A stretch of 10,199 nucleotides of DNA from CAZOOA01 sp964581355 (GTDB lineage: Bacteria > Bacillota > Dethiobacteria > DTU022 > UBA8154). The translations under genes and the position numbers were made by a program. The notes beneath the pieces are model-generated. The model searched no databases and was not told the DNA's origin. It was given only the letters and a program-made list of their open reading frames with translations. Of the stretch, positions 1 through 6,677 are shown in pieces. Position 1 is the first letter of the stretch. Every line of letters begins with the position of its first letter. Location: positions 1 to 10,199 of the forward strand of contig CAZOOA010000090.1 in NCBI GenBank assembly GCA_964581355.1, written 5' to 3'.

Positions 1-47
1 CCCTCGCCCTCGCCCTCGCCCTCGCCCTCATCCTCATCCTCATCCTA
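1..47. repeat. Hexanucleotide tandem repeat at left edge
   Basis: Four perfect CCCTCG units (1-24) pass through one CCCTCA unit (25-30) into TCCTCA units (31-42) and a partial TCCTAA. The array is cut by the window edge, so its full length is unknown. On the minus strand one frame reads alternating Asp-Glu then Glu-Gly, but a TAG lies directly in front of it, so I see no support for translation. The gradual change of unit fits slippage growth of a simple repeat in non-coding DNA. Confidence 0.85.
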
Positions 48-453
48 AAAAATAATATTGAGAGTACGGTTATCACACCAAATCTGGCTGATTTATAAAT
101 TCCAGTCCTGTGATGAAGAAATAGACGGTGCTTTGGAACCGGCGAGCAGGCCCTTTGTCGATGGGGCTAATACTTTAAGCGAAAATCCACTGGCGCTGAT
201 AATGTGTATATCCAAAGCAACTTCCCTGCCTTCAGAACAGACCACTTTTTCCGGGTATTGCACTTGGCACGACGGTGCGGCTAATAGCCCCGGAATAGAT
301 TGGATACGGGTGGGCAAGGAAGGTATTTGAAAGGTGGAGCGGTGCTCATACCAGCACAGACAGTTCGATCAGGGAGCTGCAGGAATCCTGGGGGATTTTT
401 ACTGCAGAAATCGGCAAAGCACCTGATGTTAGCTTTTTTATTCTTGAATAAGA
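48..453. other. Non-coding or decayed stretch, no gene recognised
   Basis: Open frames of 60-90 codons exist here on both strands (for example 58-330 on plus and 93-317 on minus). None has a convincing ribosome binding site, a recognisable domain or a good start, and they overlap one another. The composition is fairly GC-rich over 120-420, so it could be the remains of an old gene interrupted by stops, but I cannot name a family. The last part (430-453) becomes AT-rich as it approaches the candidate promoter of the next gene. Confidence 0.5.
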
Positions 454-483
454 TTGTAGTTCAATTATATTTTGGAGTATAAT
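454..483 (+). promoter_or_regulatory. Candidate promoter of the CAN-domain gene
   Basis: A perfect -10 hexamer TATAAT at 478-483 is preceded at 18 bases by a weak -35 match, TTGTAG (454-459), in an AT-rich stretch. Transcription would begin near 490 and give a leader of about 150 bases before the ATG at 642. The -35 matches the consensus at only three positions, so the call rests mainly on the -10 box and its position. Confidence 0.4.
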
Positions 484-641
484 GGTGGTGTGTCAATTTC
501 GTTTTTATTTCGGCCTGTTTCGGCACAAAATGGAAAATATAGCTTTGGCTAGTTAGCAAGGGAGGTGTATTGGGCGCTTATTTCCAGTTAATTCTTTTGC
601 GTTTGACGGAATCTATTAATAATATACTTTGGGAGGCAACC

Positions 642-1961
642 ATGAAAAAACTTATTATATTGCTGTTGATGGCATGCGTGTTAGTCAGTATTTCCTCTCC
701 AGCTTTTGCTTCCGATGAGATTAGGGTCTATGTTGATGATGAATTGCTCCAACTTGATGAGCCTCCAATCATTCAAGAGGGAAGGACTTTGGTTCCCATG
801 CGGGCGCTTTTCGAATCTTTGGGTGCCTCGGTTGAATGGGAGGCCGATACTCACACGGCAGTCGGAGAGCGAGACAACGTCACGGTCCGTATCCCTATAG
901 GCAGCACAATGCCTACCATAAACAACAGGATTGAAACTATCGAAGTTGCCGCCCAGATACTAGACGGCCGTACATATATTCCGTTACGTTTTGTCGGTGA
1001 GGCCTTTGGCGATGATGTGCATTGGGACGGCGATACCAGGAGCATTACGATCACCAGGGCTGAAGCAGAGCTTGCAGACAGTGCTGAACCCGACAGGGAA
1101 GACGAAACAAAGCCCATTGAAAGCCTGTCTGTATGGGTGGAAGCGGACCCGGAGGTAGTGCCTGAAGGAGGGGGCCAGACTGTCACCATCAATGTCACCG
1201 TGGCGGATAACCACGGGTATTTGGTAGAAGGGGCCGATGTTTCTTTTTTTGCAGAAGCTTTTGAAGCTGGAGAAAGGACTGAGCAGTTGTCACCTGCAGA
1301 AACGAGAACTGACGAACTGGGACAAGCCCGGGCCACATACACAACGCTGGAGGCAGATGACCGGAGATTTGTAACGATAAATATGTCTATAGGCAAAGAC
1401 ACCAGCGATGACTATCTTATGGAGTTCATGGATTTGCAAATCATGGCCGCTGACCGGGTGGCGAGCGTAAGTGGCGTAGTCAAGGATCCGTTTACGGGCA
1501 ATCCCCTGGAAGGTGTGCATATTCATTTTATGAGACGCGATATTAACAGGAGTATCGGTTTTGTTGAAACCGACCCGGAAGGCCGTTATGCCGCTACAGT
1601 GCCCACGGATCATTACGGGCTTTCCTTTAATATGGAAATAAGAGACGATATATCAGTAAATGTCAGCGATCCCGGAAAAAACTATACTGTAGACAACAAA
1701 AAAGGCATTTTAAAGGGGGTTATCACCGGTGTATCCCCGGGAAAAATGGTCATGGCCATTGGCCCTGGTTTTCGCAGGGATAATCCTGACAACTGGACTC
1801 TGCAGGCTGAGGTCCAGGATGATGGTTCTTTTGTCATGGCCCTATTCCCCGGCACTTACGAAGTGATGATCGCTCACCCGAGCGGTCCCCCTCCCTTTAA
1901 AACCGGTGTCTCTGTCCAAAGCGGCCAGGTAACAGACTTGGGCACTGTCAGAGGTCGATAA
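642..1961 (+). CDS. Secreted protein with copper-amine-oxidase-type N-terminal domain and Ig-like/regulatory repeats
   Basis: This is a 439-residue exported protein. The signal peptide is residues 1-23: MKK, a hydrophobic core, then AFA before Ser24. Residues 27-139 form a CAN (copper amine oxidase N-terminal, PF07833-like) domain with its two typical half-motifs, EGRTLVPMRALFESLGA near 46-62 and DGRTYIPLRFVGEAFG near 108-123, each followed by a V-x-W and a T-x-x-(I/V) strand. An acidic linker (140-160) leads into an invasin-type Ig-like segment (about 160-265) and two carboxypeptidase-regulatory-like beta domains (about 280-350 and 360-437), the first opening with VSGVVKDPFTGNPLEGV. In Clostridia such proteins act at the cell surface, often in wall or protein binding; no catalytic site is visible and the exact role is unknown. 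The ATG at 642 has GGGAGG at 631-636. A TTG at 570 also has a good site but would put 24 residues in front of the signal peptide. No anchor motif is seen, so it is probably released or held non-covalently. Confidence 0.88.
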   Translation: MKKLIILLLMACVLVSISSPAFASDEIRVYVDDELLQLDEPPIIQEGRTLVPMRALFESLGASVEWEADTHTAVGERDNVTVRIPIGSTMPTINNRIETIEVAAQILDGRTYIPLRFVGEAFGDDVHWDGDTRSITITRAEAELADSAEPDREDETKPIESLSVWVEADPEVVPEGGGQTVTINVTVADNHGYLVEGADVSFFAEAFEAGERTEQLSPAETRTDELGQARATYTTLEADDRRFVTINMSIGKDTSDDYLMEFMDLQIMAADRVASVSGVVKDPFTGNPLEGVHIHFMRRDINRSIGFVETDPEGRYAATVPTDHYGLSFNMEIRDDISVNVSDPGKNYTVDNKKGILKGVITGVSPGKMVMAIGPGFRRDNPDNWTLQAEVQDDGSFVMALFPGTYEVMIAHPSGPPPFKTGVSVQSGQVTDLGTVRGR

Positions 1962-2002
1962 AGCAAGCCGGAAGATAGTTTTGATATAATACTTCATAAC
2001 AT

Positions 2003-2034
2003 CACTCATCCTTTTATCAGGGGAGTGCTTTATT
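2003..2034 (+). terminator. Possible terminator after the CAN-domain gene
   Basis: CACTC (2003-2007) pairs with GAGTG (2023-2027), with two further C-G pairs inside, and is followed by CTTTATT. A wider repeat, ATAAAGCA at 1958-1965 (containing the stop codon) and TGCTTTAT at 2026-2033, could form a competing outer stem. The stem is short and the T-run is interrupted, so this is a weak candidate. Confidence 0.28.
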
Positions 2035-2185
2035 GTCCGGTAGGAGATAACGGGGAAATAAACCTACTGAATATAAGGGGGATAATTACGGGCGAGTGTT
2101 TACCACTGCGAAGAAGTTTAGTACAAAAAACTCAGTTTTTAAGGTGAGATATCTGATTTGAGTAAACACATAGAATTGACTTGGA

Positions 2186-2671
2186 GTGGGTACAACAGCA
2201 TTTTGGTCTTATCACATTAATATACTTGTAGGCTCGCCAATTTATGCTTGGCTGTATAATAAGGCTGGCAGGGTAGCTTTTGTAGTGGTTTTATATCATT
2301 CATTAGGAAATCTAAGTGGCGAATTATTTGTAAGTGTTTCTGGAATTAATATGTTAGTAGAATTGGTGTTGGCTTTATTATTAACAGCTTATTCTTGGGA
2401 ATGGATGAAAAAGAAAGTTTATATTAATGATGATGGCAATAAATTACATGTTTATACCAAAGGGGAAGGAGACACAACCCTTGTTTTCATGTCGGGGCTT
2501 GGAACTAGTTCTCCAGTATATGATTTTAAAGTACTTTACAATAAATTATCAAATGATTACCGAATTGCCGTAGTGGAAAGAGCTGGATATGGTTGGAGTG
2601 ATATTTCCTCAAGCTCTAGAGATATAGATACGGTTGTAGAAGCAAAAAACGGCAGGAATGTTTATGGATAA
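2186..2671 (+). pseudogene. Chimeric remnant: CPBP-protease C-terminus joined to alpha/beta-hydrolase N-terminus
   Basis: This 161-codon frame looks like parts of two families. Residues about 15-50 (SPIYAWLYNKAGRVAFVVVLYH onwards in part) match the last helices of CPBP/Abi intramembrane proteases, including the His-containing end, but the earlier EExxxR and first His motifs are absent. Residues 55-75 are a membrane helix ending in MKKK. Residues 76-155 match the start of a membrane-anchored alpha/beta hydrolase: VYINDDGNKLHVY, then GEGDTTLVFMSGLGTSSPVYDFK, then VVERAGYGWSD and SRDIDTVVE. The frame stops before the nucleophile elbow (G-x-S-x-G), so no active hydrolase can be made. The first codon would be GTG at 2186, with an in-frame TGA just upstream (2177-2179) and no strong ribosome site. 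The stretch is clearly more AT-rich than the flanking genes, which suggests acquired DNA that has decayed. It could still give a short membrane protein, but I judge it non-functional. Confidence 0.65.
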
Positions 2672-2796
2672 GGCGCACTGAGAGCTGTATTCATGGGTCC
2701 GAGCTTAAATACGCTAATCACCAAATGTCTCTTTCAAGTATTGTTCATGAATATCCAGCGCTTTTTTATCAAATTAGGTGGTGGAGAATAAAGCCT

Positions 2797-2820
2797 GGGA
2801 GTCAGGTCTTGAAATATAAG
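2797..2820 (+). repeat. Half copy of the GTCAGG inverted-repeat element (copy A)
   Basis: The 24 bases here match the left arm of the element at 5424-5482 almost base for base: GGG, then A or G, then GTCAGGTCT, one extra T, then GAAATATAAG. The match continues loosely (ATCTTGAAAA against GTCAAAAG). No good right arm follows, though ATTTCCCGTCATTC at about 2837-2850 could be a decayed one. It lies in the gap between the decayed hydrolase locus and the 3' end of selO. Confidence 0.6.
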
Positions 2821-2874
2821 ATCTTGAAAAAATCACATTTCCCGTCATTCTTTTTTTTGCATAATCGGCAAGGA

Positions 2875-4350
2875 TTATGTGCCGCAGTATGTTTGGTAAG
2901 GCCTGCTGGTTGGTTCTGGCGGTGCGGCGTATTTGGCCTGTTCAGGGGTGTGGGCATACGGCTTTTCCAGGACGGCCAGCAAGCGATAAAGTGGGCTGGA
3001 GTCATTTTCCTTCTCGGCGGCTGCTAAAGCGGCTTCAACCTGGTGATTGCGGGGGATGACGGCCGGATTTTTGTCGCGCATGAGCTTTTGCGAATCCGCC
3101 ATGAGCTGCTTCTGCCGCTCCCGTCTTGCCTGCCACTTTTCCAGCCATTTCCGGTATTCCCTGGTGCCAGACATTGGGGTGTTCCCGGTTTTTTCAAAGG
3201 TCAGGGCCAGGAATGTATTGGTATAGTCCGCGCTGTGTTGCTGCATCATCTTCAGCAACTCATTGACTAAAGATTCATCGGTTGTTTCCCGGGTGAAGAT
3301 CCCAAGCTTGGCGACCATTCCATCAAGCCAGCTTTGCTGGTATAGAGAGCTGTACTCTGCCAGTGCCTCCTGGGCCAGGGTCACTGCCTGGGACGATTCC
3401 GGGTGTAGCAGGGGTAGTAGCGTCTCCGCGAAGCGCGTTAAATTCCACGCGCCCATGTTGGGCTGGTTGCCGTAGGCATAGCGTCCTTGGTGATCGATGG
3501 AACTGAACACGGTATCCAGGCTGTATTTGTCCATGAAGGCACAGGGACCATAGTCGATGGTTTCACCGCTCAGCGCCATGTTATCCGTGTTCATGACCCC
3601 GTGGATAAAACCGACCTGCTGCCACCGGGCGATCAGGTCGGCCTGGCTCTTGATCACTTCTTGCAGGAGCCCGAGGTAGGGGTTTTCGCTTGTTTCGAGC
3701 CCCGAAAAATGGCGCTGGATGGTGTAATCGGCCAGGGACTTGAGTTCATCGGTCGGGCGTCTCCTGGCGGCGAACTCAAAGGTGCCGACGCGGAGATGAC
3801 TGGATGCCACCCGCGTTAAGACGGCTCCGGGCAAGGTGGTTTCGCGGATGACAGGTTCTCCCGTAATGACCACGGCCAGGCTGCGGGTTGTCGGGATGCC
3901 CAGAGCATACATTGCTTCGCTGATAATGTACTCCCTCAGCATAGGGCCCAGGACCGCACGTCCGTCTCCACGCCGGGAGTAGGGTGTTTGCCCGGACCCT
4001 TTGAGCTGTATATCAAACCGTTCTCCCCGCGGCGTGATCTGTTCGCCCAGCAGATGGGCCCGTCCGTCACCCAGGATGGTAAAATGGCCAAACTGGTGGC
4101 CCGCGTAAGCCTGGGCCAGCGGCTGTGCCCCCTCCGGCAGATGGTTTCCTGAAAAGATGGCCGCCCCTTCCTCGCCATGCAAATGATCGGCGTCAAGCCC
4201 TAGTGAACGTGCCAGCTGGCCGTTAAATATTACCAGTTTTGGCGCGGACACCGGAGTTGGATTCAAACGAGTATAAAAGGTGCCCGGCAGTTGAAGGTAA
4301 CTGTGCTCCAGGTTCCAGCCCGTTTTTATTTGGCTTTTGTTTTTTGACAT
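2875..4350 (-). CDS. selO: Protein adenylyltransferase SelO (pseudokinase-fold AMPylase)
   Basis: SelO (YdiU) transfers AMP from ATP to Ser, Thr or Tyr of target proteins and is linked to oxidative-stress responses. The 491-residue product is full length for the family. From residue 117 it reads LKGSGQTPYSRRGDGRA, a SelO signature. By my recollection of the Pseudomonas syringae enzyme (K113, E136, R176, R183, D252, N253, D262), all key residues are here at a constant offset of four: K117, E140, R180, R187, D256, N257 and D266. Cys270 (DYGPC) and Cys489 in the terminal CGT fit the redox cysteine pair reported for the E. coli enzyme. The end is Cys, not selenocysteine, with a TAA stop. Two ATGs sit in tandem (4353 and 4350). 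AGGAG (4356-4360) is only two bases from the first and five from the second, so I choose 4350. It lies 94 bases downstream of the aldo/keto reductase on the same strand and may share its transcript. Confidence 0.95.
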   Translation of the reverse strand: MSKNKSQIKTGWNLEHSYLQLPGTFYTRLNPTPVSAPKLVIFNGQLARSLGLDADHLHGEEGAAIFSGNHLPEGAQPLAQAYAGHQFGHFTILGDGRAHLLGEQITPRGERFDIQLKGSGQTPYSRRGDGRAVLGPMLREYIISEAMYALGIPTTRSLAVVITGEPVIRETTLPGAVLTRVASSHLRVGTFEFAARRRPTDELKSLADYTIQRHFSGLETSENPYLGLLQEVIKSQADLIARWQQVGFIHGVMNTDNMALSGETIDYGPCAFMDKYSLDTVFSSIDHQGRYAYGNQPNMGAWNLTRFAETLLPLLHPESSQAVTLAQEALAEYSSLYQQSWLDGMVAKLGIFTRETTDESLVNELLKMMQQHSADYTNTFLALTFEKTGNTPMSGTREYRKWLEKWQARRERQKQLMADSQKLMRDKNPAVIPRNHQVEAALAAAEKENDSSPLYRLLAVLEKPYAHTPEQAKYAAPPEPTSRPYQTYCGT

Positions 4351-4370
4351 CATATCTCCTCTGCTATCAT

Positions 4371-4400
4371 CCTACAGAAAGGAAGGGTTATTCTGTAAGG
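4371..4400 (-). promoter_or_regulatory. Hairpin directly upstream of the selO ribosome site
   Basis: CCTACAGAA (4371-4379) and TTCTGTAAGG (4391-4400) form a nine-pair stem with one bulged base and an 11-base loop. In the minus-strand transcript it ends about 10 bases before the AGGAG of selO. No T-run follows it on the minus strand, so an intrinsic terminator is unlikely. It could be an mRNA-stabilising or translation-modulating hairpin, or a two-fold protein site; the sequence alone does not decide. Confidence 0.4.
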
Positions 4401-4444
4401 CGGTTTATTTTTTGCTTCTTCATACATTGAACATTCATTTTAGG

Positions 4445-5302
4445 TTAGGTCTGGGGACCACGATAAAAAGCCAATCTCCTGGCAACGGGTTGAAATGCCT
4501 GGATGATAATGCGGTGTTCTTCCGGGCTCAGCGGTTCAAACTGTCTTCCTCCTTGGGCCAGCACCTCAACTTCCTGTCTTGATGAGCACCCGACGATGGC
4601 TACACTTATATCATGCGAGAGGGCATAGCGGATTAATCGCTCCGCTGTGATTCCGGCATCCGGAGCGAGATAATGAGAGGCACCCAGGACTTTCATGGCA
4701 ATCACGGCCAAGCCTTTTTCCCGGGCAGCAGTTAGTGTCACGTTCATGAAACCACCCAGGATTTCTTCCACTGGATTGACAGGCAGCAGCACGGTGTCAA
4801 CGGGCCACCGTTGGACGGCCTGGGTGAGCACAGCCGGATCGTGGTGGCCGGTCACACCGATATAACGGGCTTTGCCTTTTTCCTTTGCTTCCAGGAAAGC
4901 TTCCAGCGCACCTCCGGTAGCCTCAATTCTATTTAAATCCGCCTGGTTGCGGACGTCGTGAATTTGCCACAGGTCCAGGTATTCTATCCCCATTGTGGCC
5001 AGTGTCTGATGAAGATCTGCCAGGGCGCTTTTTTTATCCCGCTGAGCCGACTTGCTGGTTTGAAAAATATTTTCCCGCATGTCTTTCCGCTCCCGCCAAA
5101 AATGACCGTAGTAGGCCTGACTGCCTTCATAGGCAACAGCCGTATCGAAATAGCCGATTCCCTGCTGAGCTGCGCTGTGAACGACTTCCCGGGCAGCCGA
5201 TTCCTTGCCGTGGGTGCGCAAAACACCCTCTCCGCCCAAGCCTACACAGGTTAGGTGCAGTTCTGTGCTGCCAAAAGGTCTTTGGTCAATTGGGTTCAAC
5301 AA
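4445..5302 (-). CDS. Aldo/keto reductase
   Basis: This is a 285-residue cytoplasmic NAD(P)H-dependent oxidoreductase of the aldo/keto reductase superfamily (TIM barrel), which reduces aldehydes or ketones. The catalytic tetrad is complete: Asp53 and Tyr58 (DTAVAY), Lys84 (TSKSAQ) and His115 (WQIHDV). Other family landmarks are VGLGGEGV at 20-27, GIEYLDLWQIH at 105-115, ARYIGVTGHH in the middle, and the cofactor-binding AIVGCSSRQEVE near the C-terminus. The fold is complete, although about 285 residues is slightly short for the family. The start is TTG at 5302: AAGGGGG (5311-5317) lies eight bases upstream, and the first in-frame ATG is only residue 75, inside the domain. It is followed by selO after 94 bases on the same strand. 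The substrate cannot be told from sequence. No 4Fe-4S cysteine cluster is present at the C-terminus, unlike some clostridial relatives. Confidence 0.93.
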   Translation of the reverse strand: MLNPIDQRPFGSTELHLTCVGLGGEGVLRTHGKESAAREVVHSAAQQGIGYFDTAVAYEGSQAYYGHFWRERKDMRENIFQTSKSAQRDKKSALADLHQTLATMGIEYLDLWQIHDVRNQADLNRIEATGGALEAFLEAKEKGKARYIGVTGHHDPAVLTQAVQRWPVDTVLLPVNPVEEILGGFMNVTLTAAREKGLAVIAMKVLGASHYLAPDAGITAERLIRYALSHDISVAIVGCSSRQEVEVLAQGGRQFEPLSPEEHRIIIQAFQPVARRLAFYRGPQT

Positions 5303-5423
5303 ACTGTATTCCCCCTTGGTTAAGTATGTTCAGGCGAGGGTTGTATGAAGCGGTGGAAAACAATGCCCAGCCCCTCAACTAATATTATATAATAAATGTT
5401 ATCAAAGGGAAAGAAGAAAGAAG
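5303..5423 (-). promoter_or_regulatory. Leader and weak candidate promoter of the aldo/keto reductase-selO pair
   Basis: An AT-rich island at 5380-5400 contains TATAAT on the minus strand (5384-5389), about 80 bases before the TTG start. The TTGATA upstream of it (5400-5405) is only ten bases away, too close to be the matching -35. A promoter is plausible because the preceding gene ends in a hairpin-forming repeat, but the support is weak. Confidence 0.25.
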
Positions 5424-5482
5424 GGGGTCAGGTCTGAAATATAAGGTCAAAAGCTAAAAGTGTTATTTCAAGGCCTGATCCC
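5424..5482. repeat. Inverted-repeat element, copy B, overlapping a gene end
   Basis: The left arm GGGGTCAGGTCTGAAATA (5424-5441) pairs with the right arm TATTTCAAGGCCTGATCCC (last base 5482) around a short AT-rich loop. The stem is about 18 pairs with two G-T wobbles and one bulge. It resembles the REP/MITE-like palindromes that accompany IS200-type transposases in many anaerobes, though no transposase is present here. The right arm lies inside the 3' end of the minus-strand methyltransferase-like gene and supplies its stop codon. As RNA it would fold into a strong hairpin that could protect or end the transcript. Confidence 0.75.
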
Positions 5483-6361
5483 TTTCTGGGTGGACCTGAT
5501 ATGTGCCGGTGTGGTGCCGCAGCAGCCTGAGATGATTTTTATCCCCGCTTCTTTCCATTTTAAAGCGTGCCGGGCCATTTCTTCAGGTGTTACCGGGTAG
5601 ATAGTTTCCCCCTGGATAGCTTCGGGTATTCCTGCATTGGGTTTGGCTGCCAGTACACCTTTGAAATCCTTTCCGATGAGGCCCAAGATTTCTGTTGTTT
5701 CCATCAAGTTTAACTTCCCGCAGTTTACCCCGAAACCTTGAACTTCTAATTTATTCATAAACTGTGCCGCTTTGACAGGTTCTACCCCCATCAAGGTGCG
5801 GTACCCCCTGGAACGAGTCCGGTCAAAAGCCATGGTGACAATTACAGGAAGAGGGCTGCTGTCTTTGATGGCCCGGACGGCCAGTTCCACCTCTTCCAGG
5901 CAGGTCATGGTAAAAACCCAGAAAAAATCGACCCCTGCTTTATGGAGGTATCCGGCCTGGGCCTGGTAACTCTCATAAACCTGCTTGGGCTCAAGGTTGC
6001 CGTACGGCATTAAAAATTGCCCTATGCTTAAAGTTACAGGCTGCATGTCACCTGCGACCAGGCAGCGGTTGTTAGCCATTTCCCTGGTATAATCGATCAG
6101 TTGCGTGCATATCTCTTCACTTTTTCCGCTCCCCCCTGTTTTTTCCAAGATCAGTGGGTTGGCCTCGCTGGTGTTGGGAAAAAGGATGTCGCAACCGATA
6201 TCCACCCATTCCTGCAGGCTCTGCTGAAATTCTTCCTTGTGCCTGAAGCACCAGGTGGAAGTGTTTTCACCCAGCTTCATTAATCCACGGCGGTGCAGGT
6301 TGCTCCCAAATGGCCCCATGGCGATAAGTATTTTTTTCGTTAATGCCTGGTTGAAATTCAT
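5468..6361 (-). CDS. Homocysteine S-methyltransferase-family protein
   Basis: This 297-residue cytoplasmic TIM-barrel protein belongs to the family (PF02574) that moves a methyl group to homocysteine through a bound zinc ion, as in the N-terminal module of MetH or in MmuM. The three zinc ligands are present: Cys214 (GVNCG) and Cys280-Cys281 (SGCCGTTPAHI). Their spacing is close to that of MetH. The usual glycine-rich start (DGAMGT) is replaced by IAMGPFGSN at 13-21, and the TNTF-x-A motif by PNTSEANPL near 62-70, so substrate or methyl donor may differ from methionine synthase. No folate, cobalamin or reactivation domain follows. The ATG at 6361 has AAGGAT seven bases upstream. The last codons, K-G-I-R-P-stop, are read from the inverted-repeat element at 5424-5482. 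It may serve methionine synthesis or a methyltransfer route using a separate corrinoid protein; this is inference. Confidence 0.85.
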   Translation of the reverse strand: MNFNQALTKKILIAMGPFGSNLHRRGLMKLGENTSTWCFRHKEEFQQSLQEWVDIGCDILFPNTSEANPLILEKTGGSGKSEEICTQLIDYTREMANNRCLVAGDMQPVTLSIGQFLMPYGNLEPKQVYESYQAQAGYLHKAGVDFFWVFTMTCLEEVELAVRAIKDSSPLPVIVTMAFDRTRSRGYRTLMGVEPVKAAQFMNKLEVQGFGVNCGKLNLMETTEILGLIGKDFKGVLAAKPNAGIPEAIQGETIYPVTPEEMARHALKWKEAGIKIISGCCGTTPAHIRSTQKGIRP

Positions 6362-6598
6362 TTTTTTTATCCTTGCTGTATATTTTTTTCAACCTCGTGA
6401 AGAGGCAGAATATGCCCCGTAAATATGCTTAGTATATCACAAAAAAAGGGTTGACTGTTTAAGAAAAAATGCTCAAGACGTGGTGTTAATTGTTGTGTTC
6501 TAACGAGACGAATCAGAGATGAAAAGATATATGAGGCTCATGATAATATGGTTACATCCTGAAGGAGGTTTCTGATTTTCTCTGTATCCACTAAACGA
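6362..6598. other. Intergenic region upstream of the methyltransferase-like gene
   Basis: This AT-rich stretch has no credible gene. It contains the promoter candidate at 6431-6436, and at 6562-6567 a GGAGGT on the plus strand that is followed by no usable start in a long frame. I looked for SAM-I or cobalamin riboswitch signatures, which would suit the downstream gene, and could not recognise either. Together with the repeat element at 6599-6672 it separates the methyltransferase-like gene from the phosphatase gene, so the two are probably transcribed separately. Confidence 0.5.
6431..6439 (-). promoter_or_regulatory. Candidate extended -10 promoter of the methyltransferase-like gene
   Basis: On the minus strand TGATATACT reads as an extended -10 (TG, one base, TATACT). 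No good -35 lies 17 bases upstream, which is tolerable for extended -10 promoters. Transcription would start near 6424, giving a leader of about 60 bases to the ATG at 6361. Confidence 0.35.
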
Positions 6599-6672
6599 GG
6601 GTCAGGACGGTCAGCAAAGTTGTGCGGAAAATGGAGGACAGAAACAAAAAGTGATATTTCAAGGCCTGACCC
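6599..6672. repeat. Inverted-repeat element, copy C
   Basis: Perfect eight-base ends, GGGTCAGG (6599-6606) and CCTGACCC (6665-6672), enclose 58 bases. The right end, with ATATTTCAAGGCCTGACC, matches the right arm of copy B apart from one base. The left arm has diverged after the first eight bases (ACGGTCAGC in place of TCTGAAATA). It begins five bases past the TAG of the minus-strand phosphatase gene, so in the transcript it follows the stop codon directly. Confidence 0.65.
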
Positions 6673-6677
6673 CTTCC

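Noticed and set aside
1..47. CRISPR-type array
   Set aside because: The units are six bases with no spacers; it is a simple tandem repeat.
58..330. 90-codon plus-strand open frame near the left edge
   Set aside because: It has no ribosome site or recognisable domain, and it overlaps an equally open minus-strand frame (93-317); probably chance or decayed sequence.
603..628. TTGACG and TATACT as a promoter just before the ATG at 642
   Set aside because: The spacing is only 14 bases and the site would leave the ribosome site at the transcript start.
570..641. Upstream TTG start for the secreted protein
   Set aside because: It would bury the signal peptide behind 24 residues; ATG at 642 has its own good ribosome site. 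Kept as a finding only.
672..680. Possible lipobox (LMAC) in the secreted protein
   Set aside because: Met at -2 is atypical and the Cys lies in the middle of the hydrophobic core; a standard AFA cleavage site fits better.
851..1402. 183-codon minus-strand frame inside the CAN-domain gene
   Set aside because: It is Ser/Thr/Val-rich low-complexity translation opposite a well-supported gene, with no ribosome site.
2875..2890. Selenocysteine at the SelO C-terminus
   Set aside because: The terminal motif is Cys-Gly-Thr followed by TAA; there is no in-frame TGA.
6362..6470. SAM or cobalamin riboswitch ahead of the methyltransferase-like gene
   Set aside because: No recognisable conserved core of either class could be seen in the 60-110 base leader.
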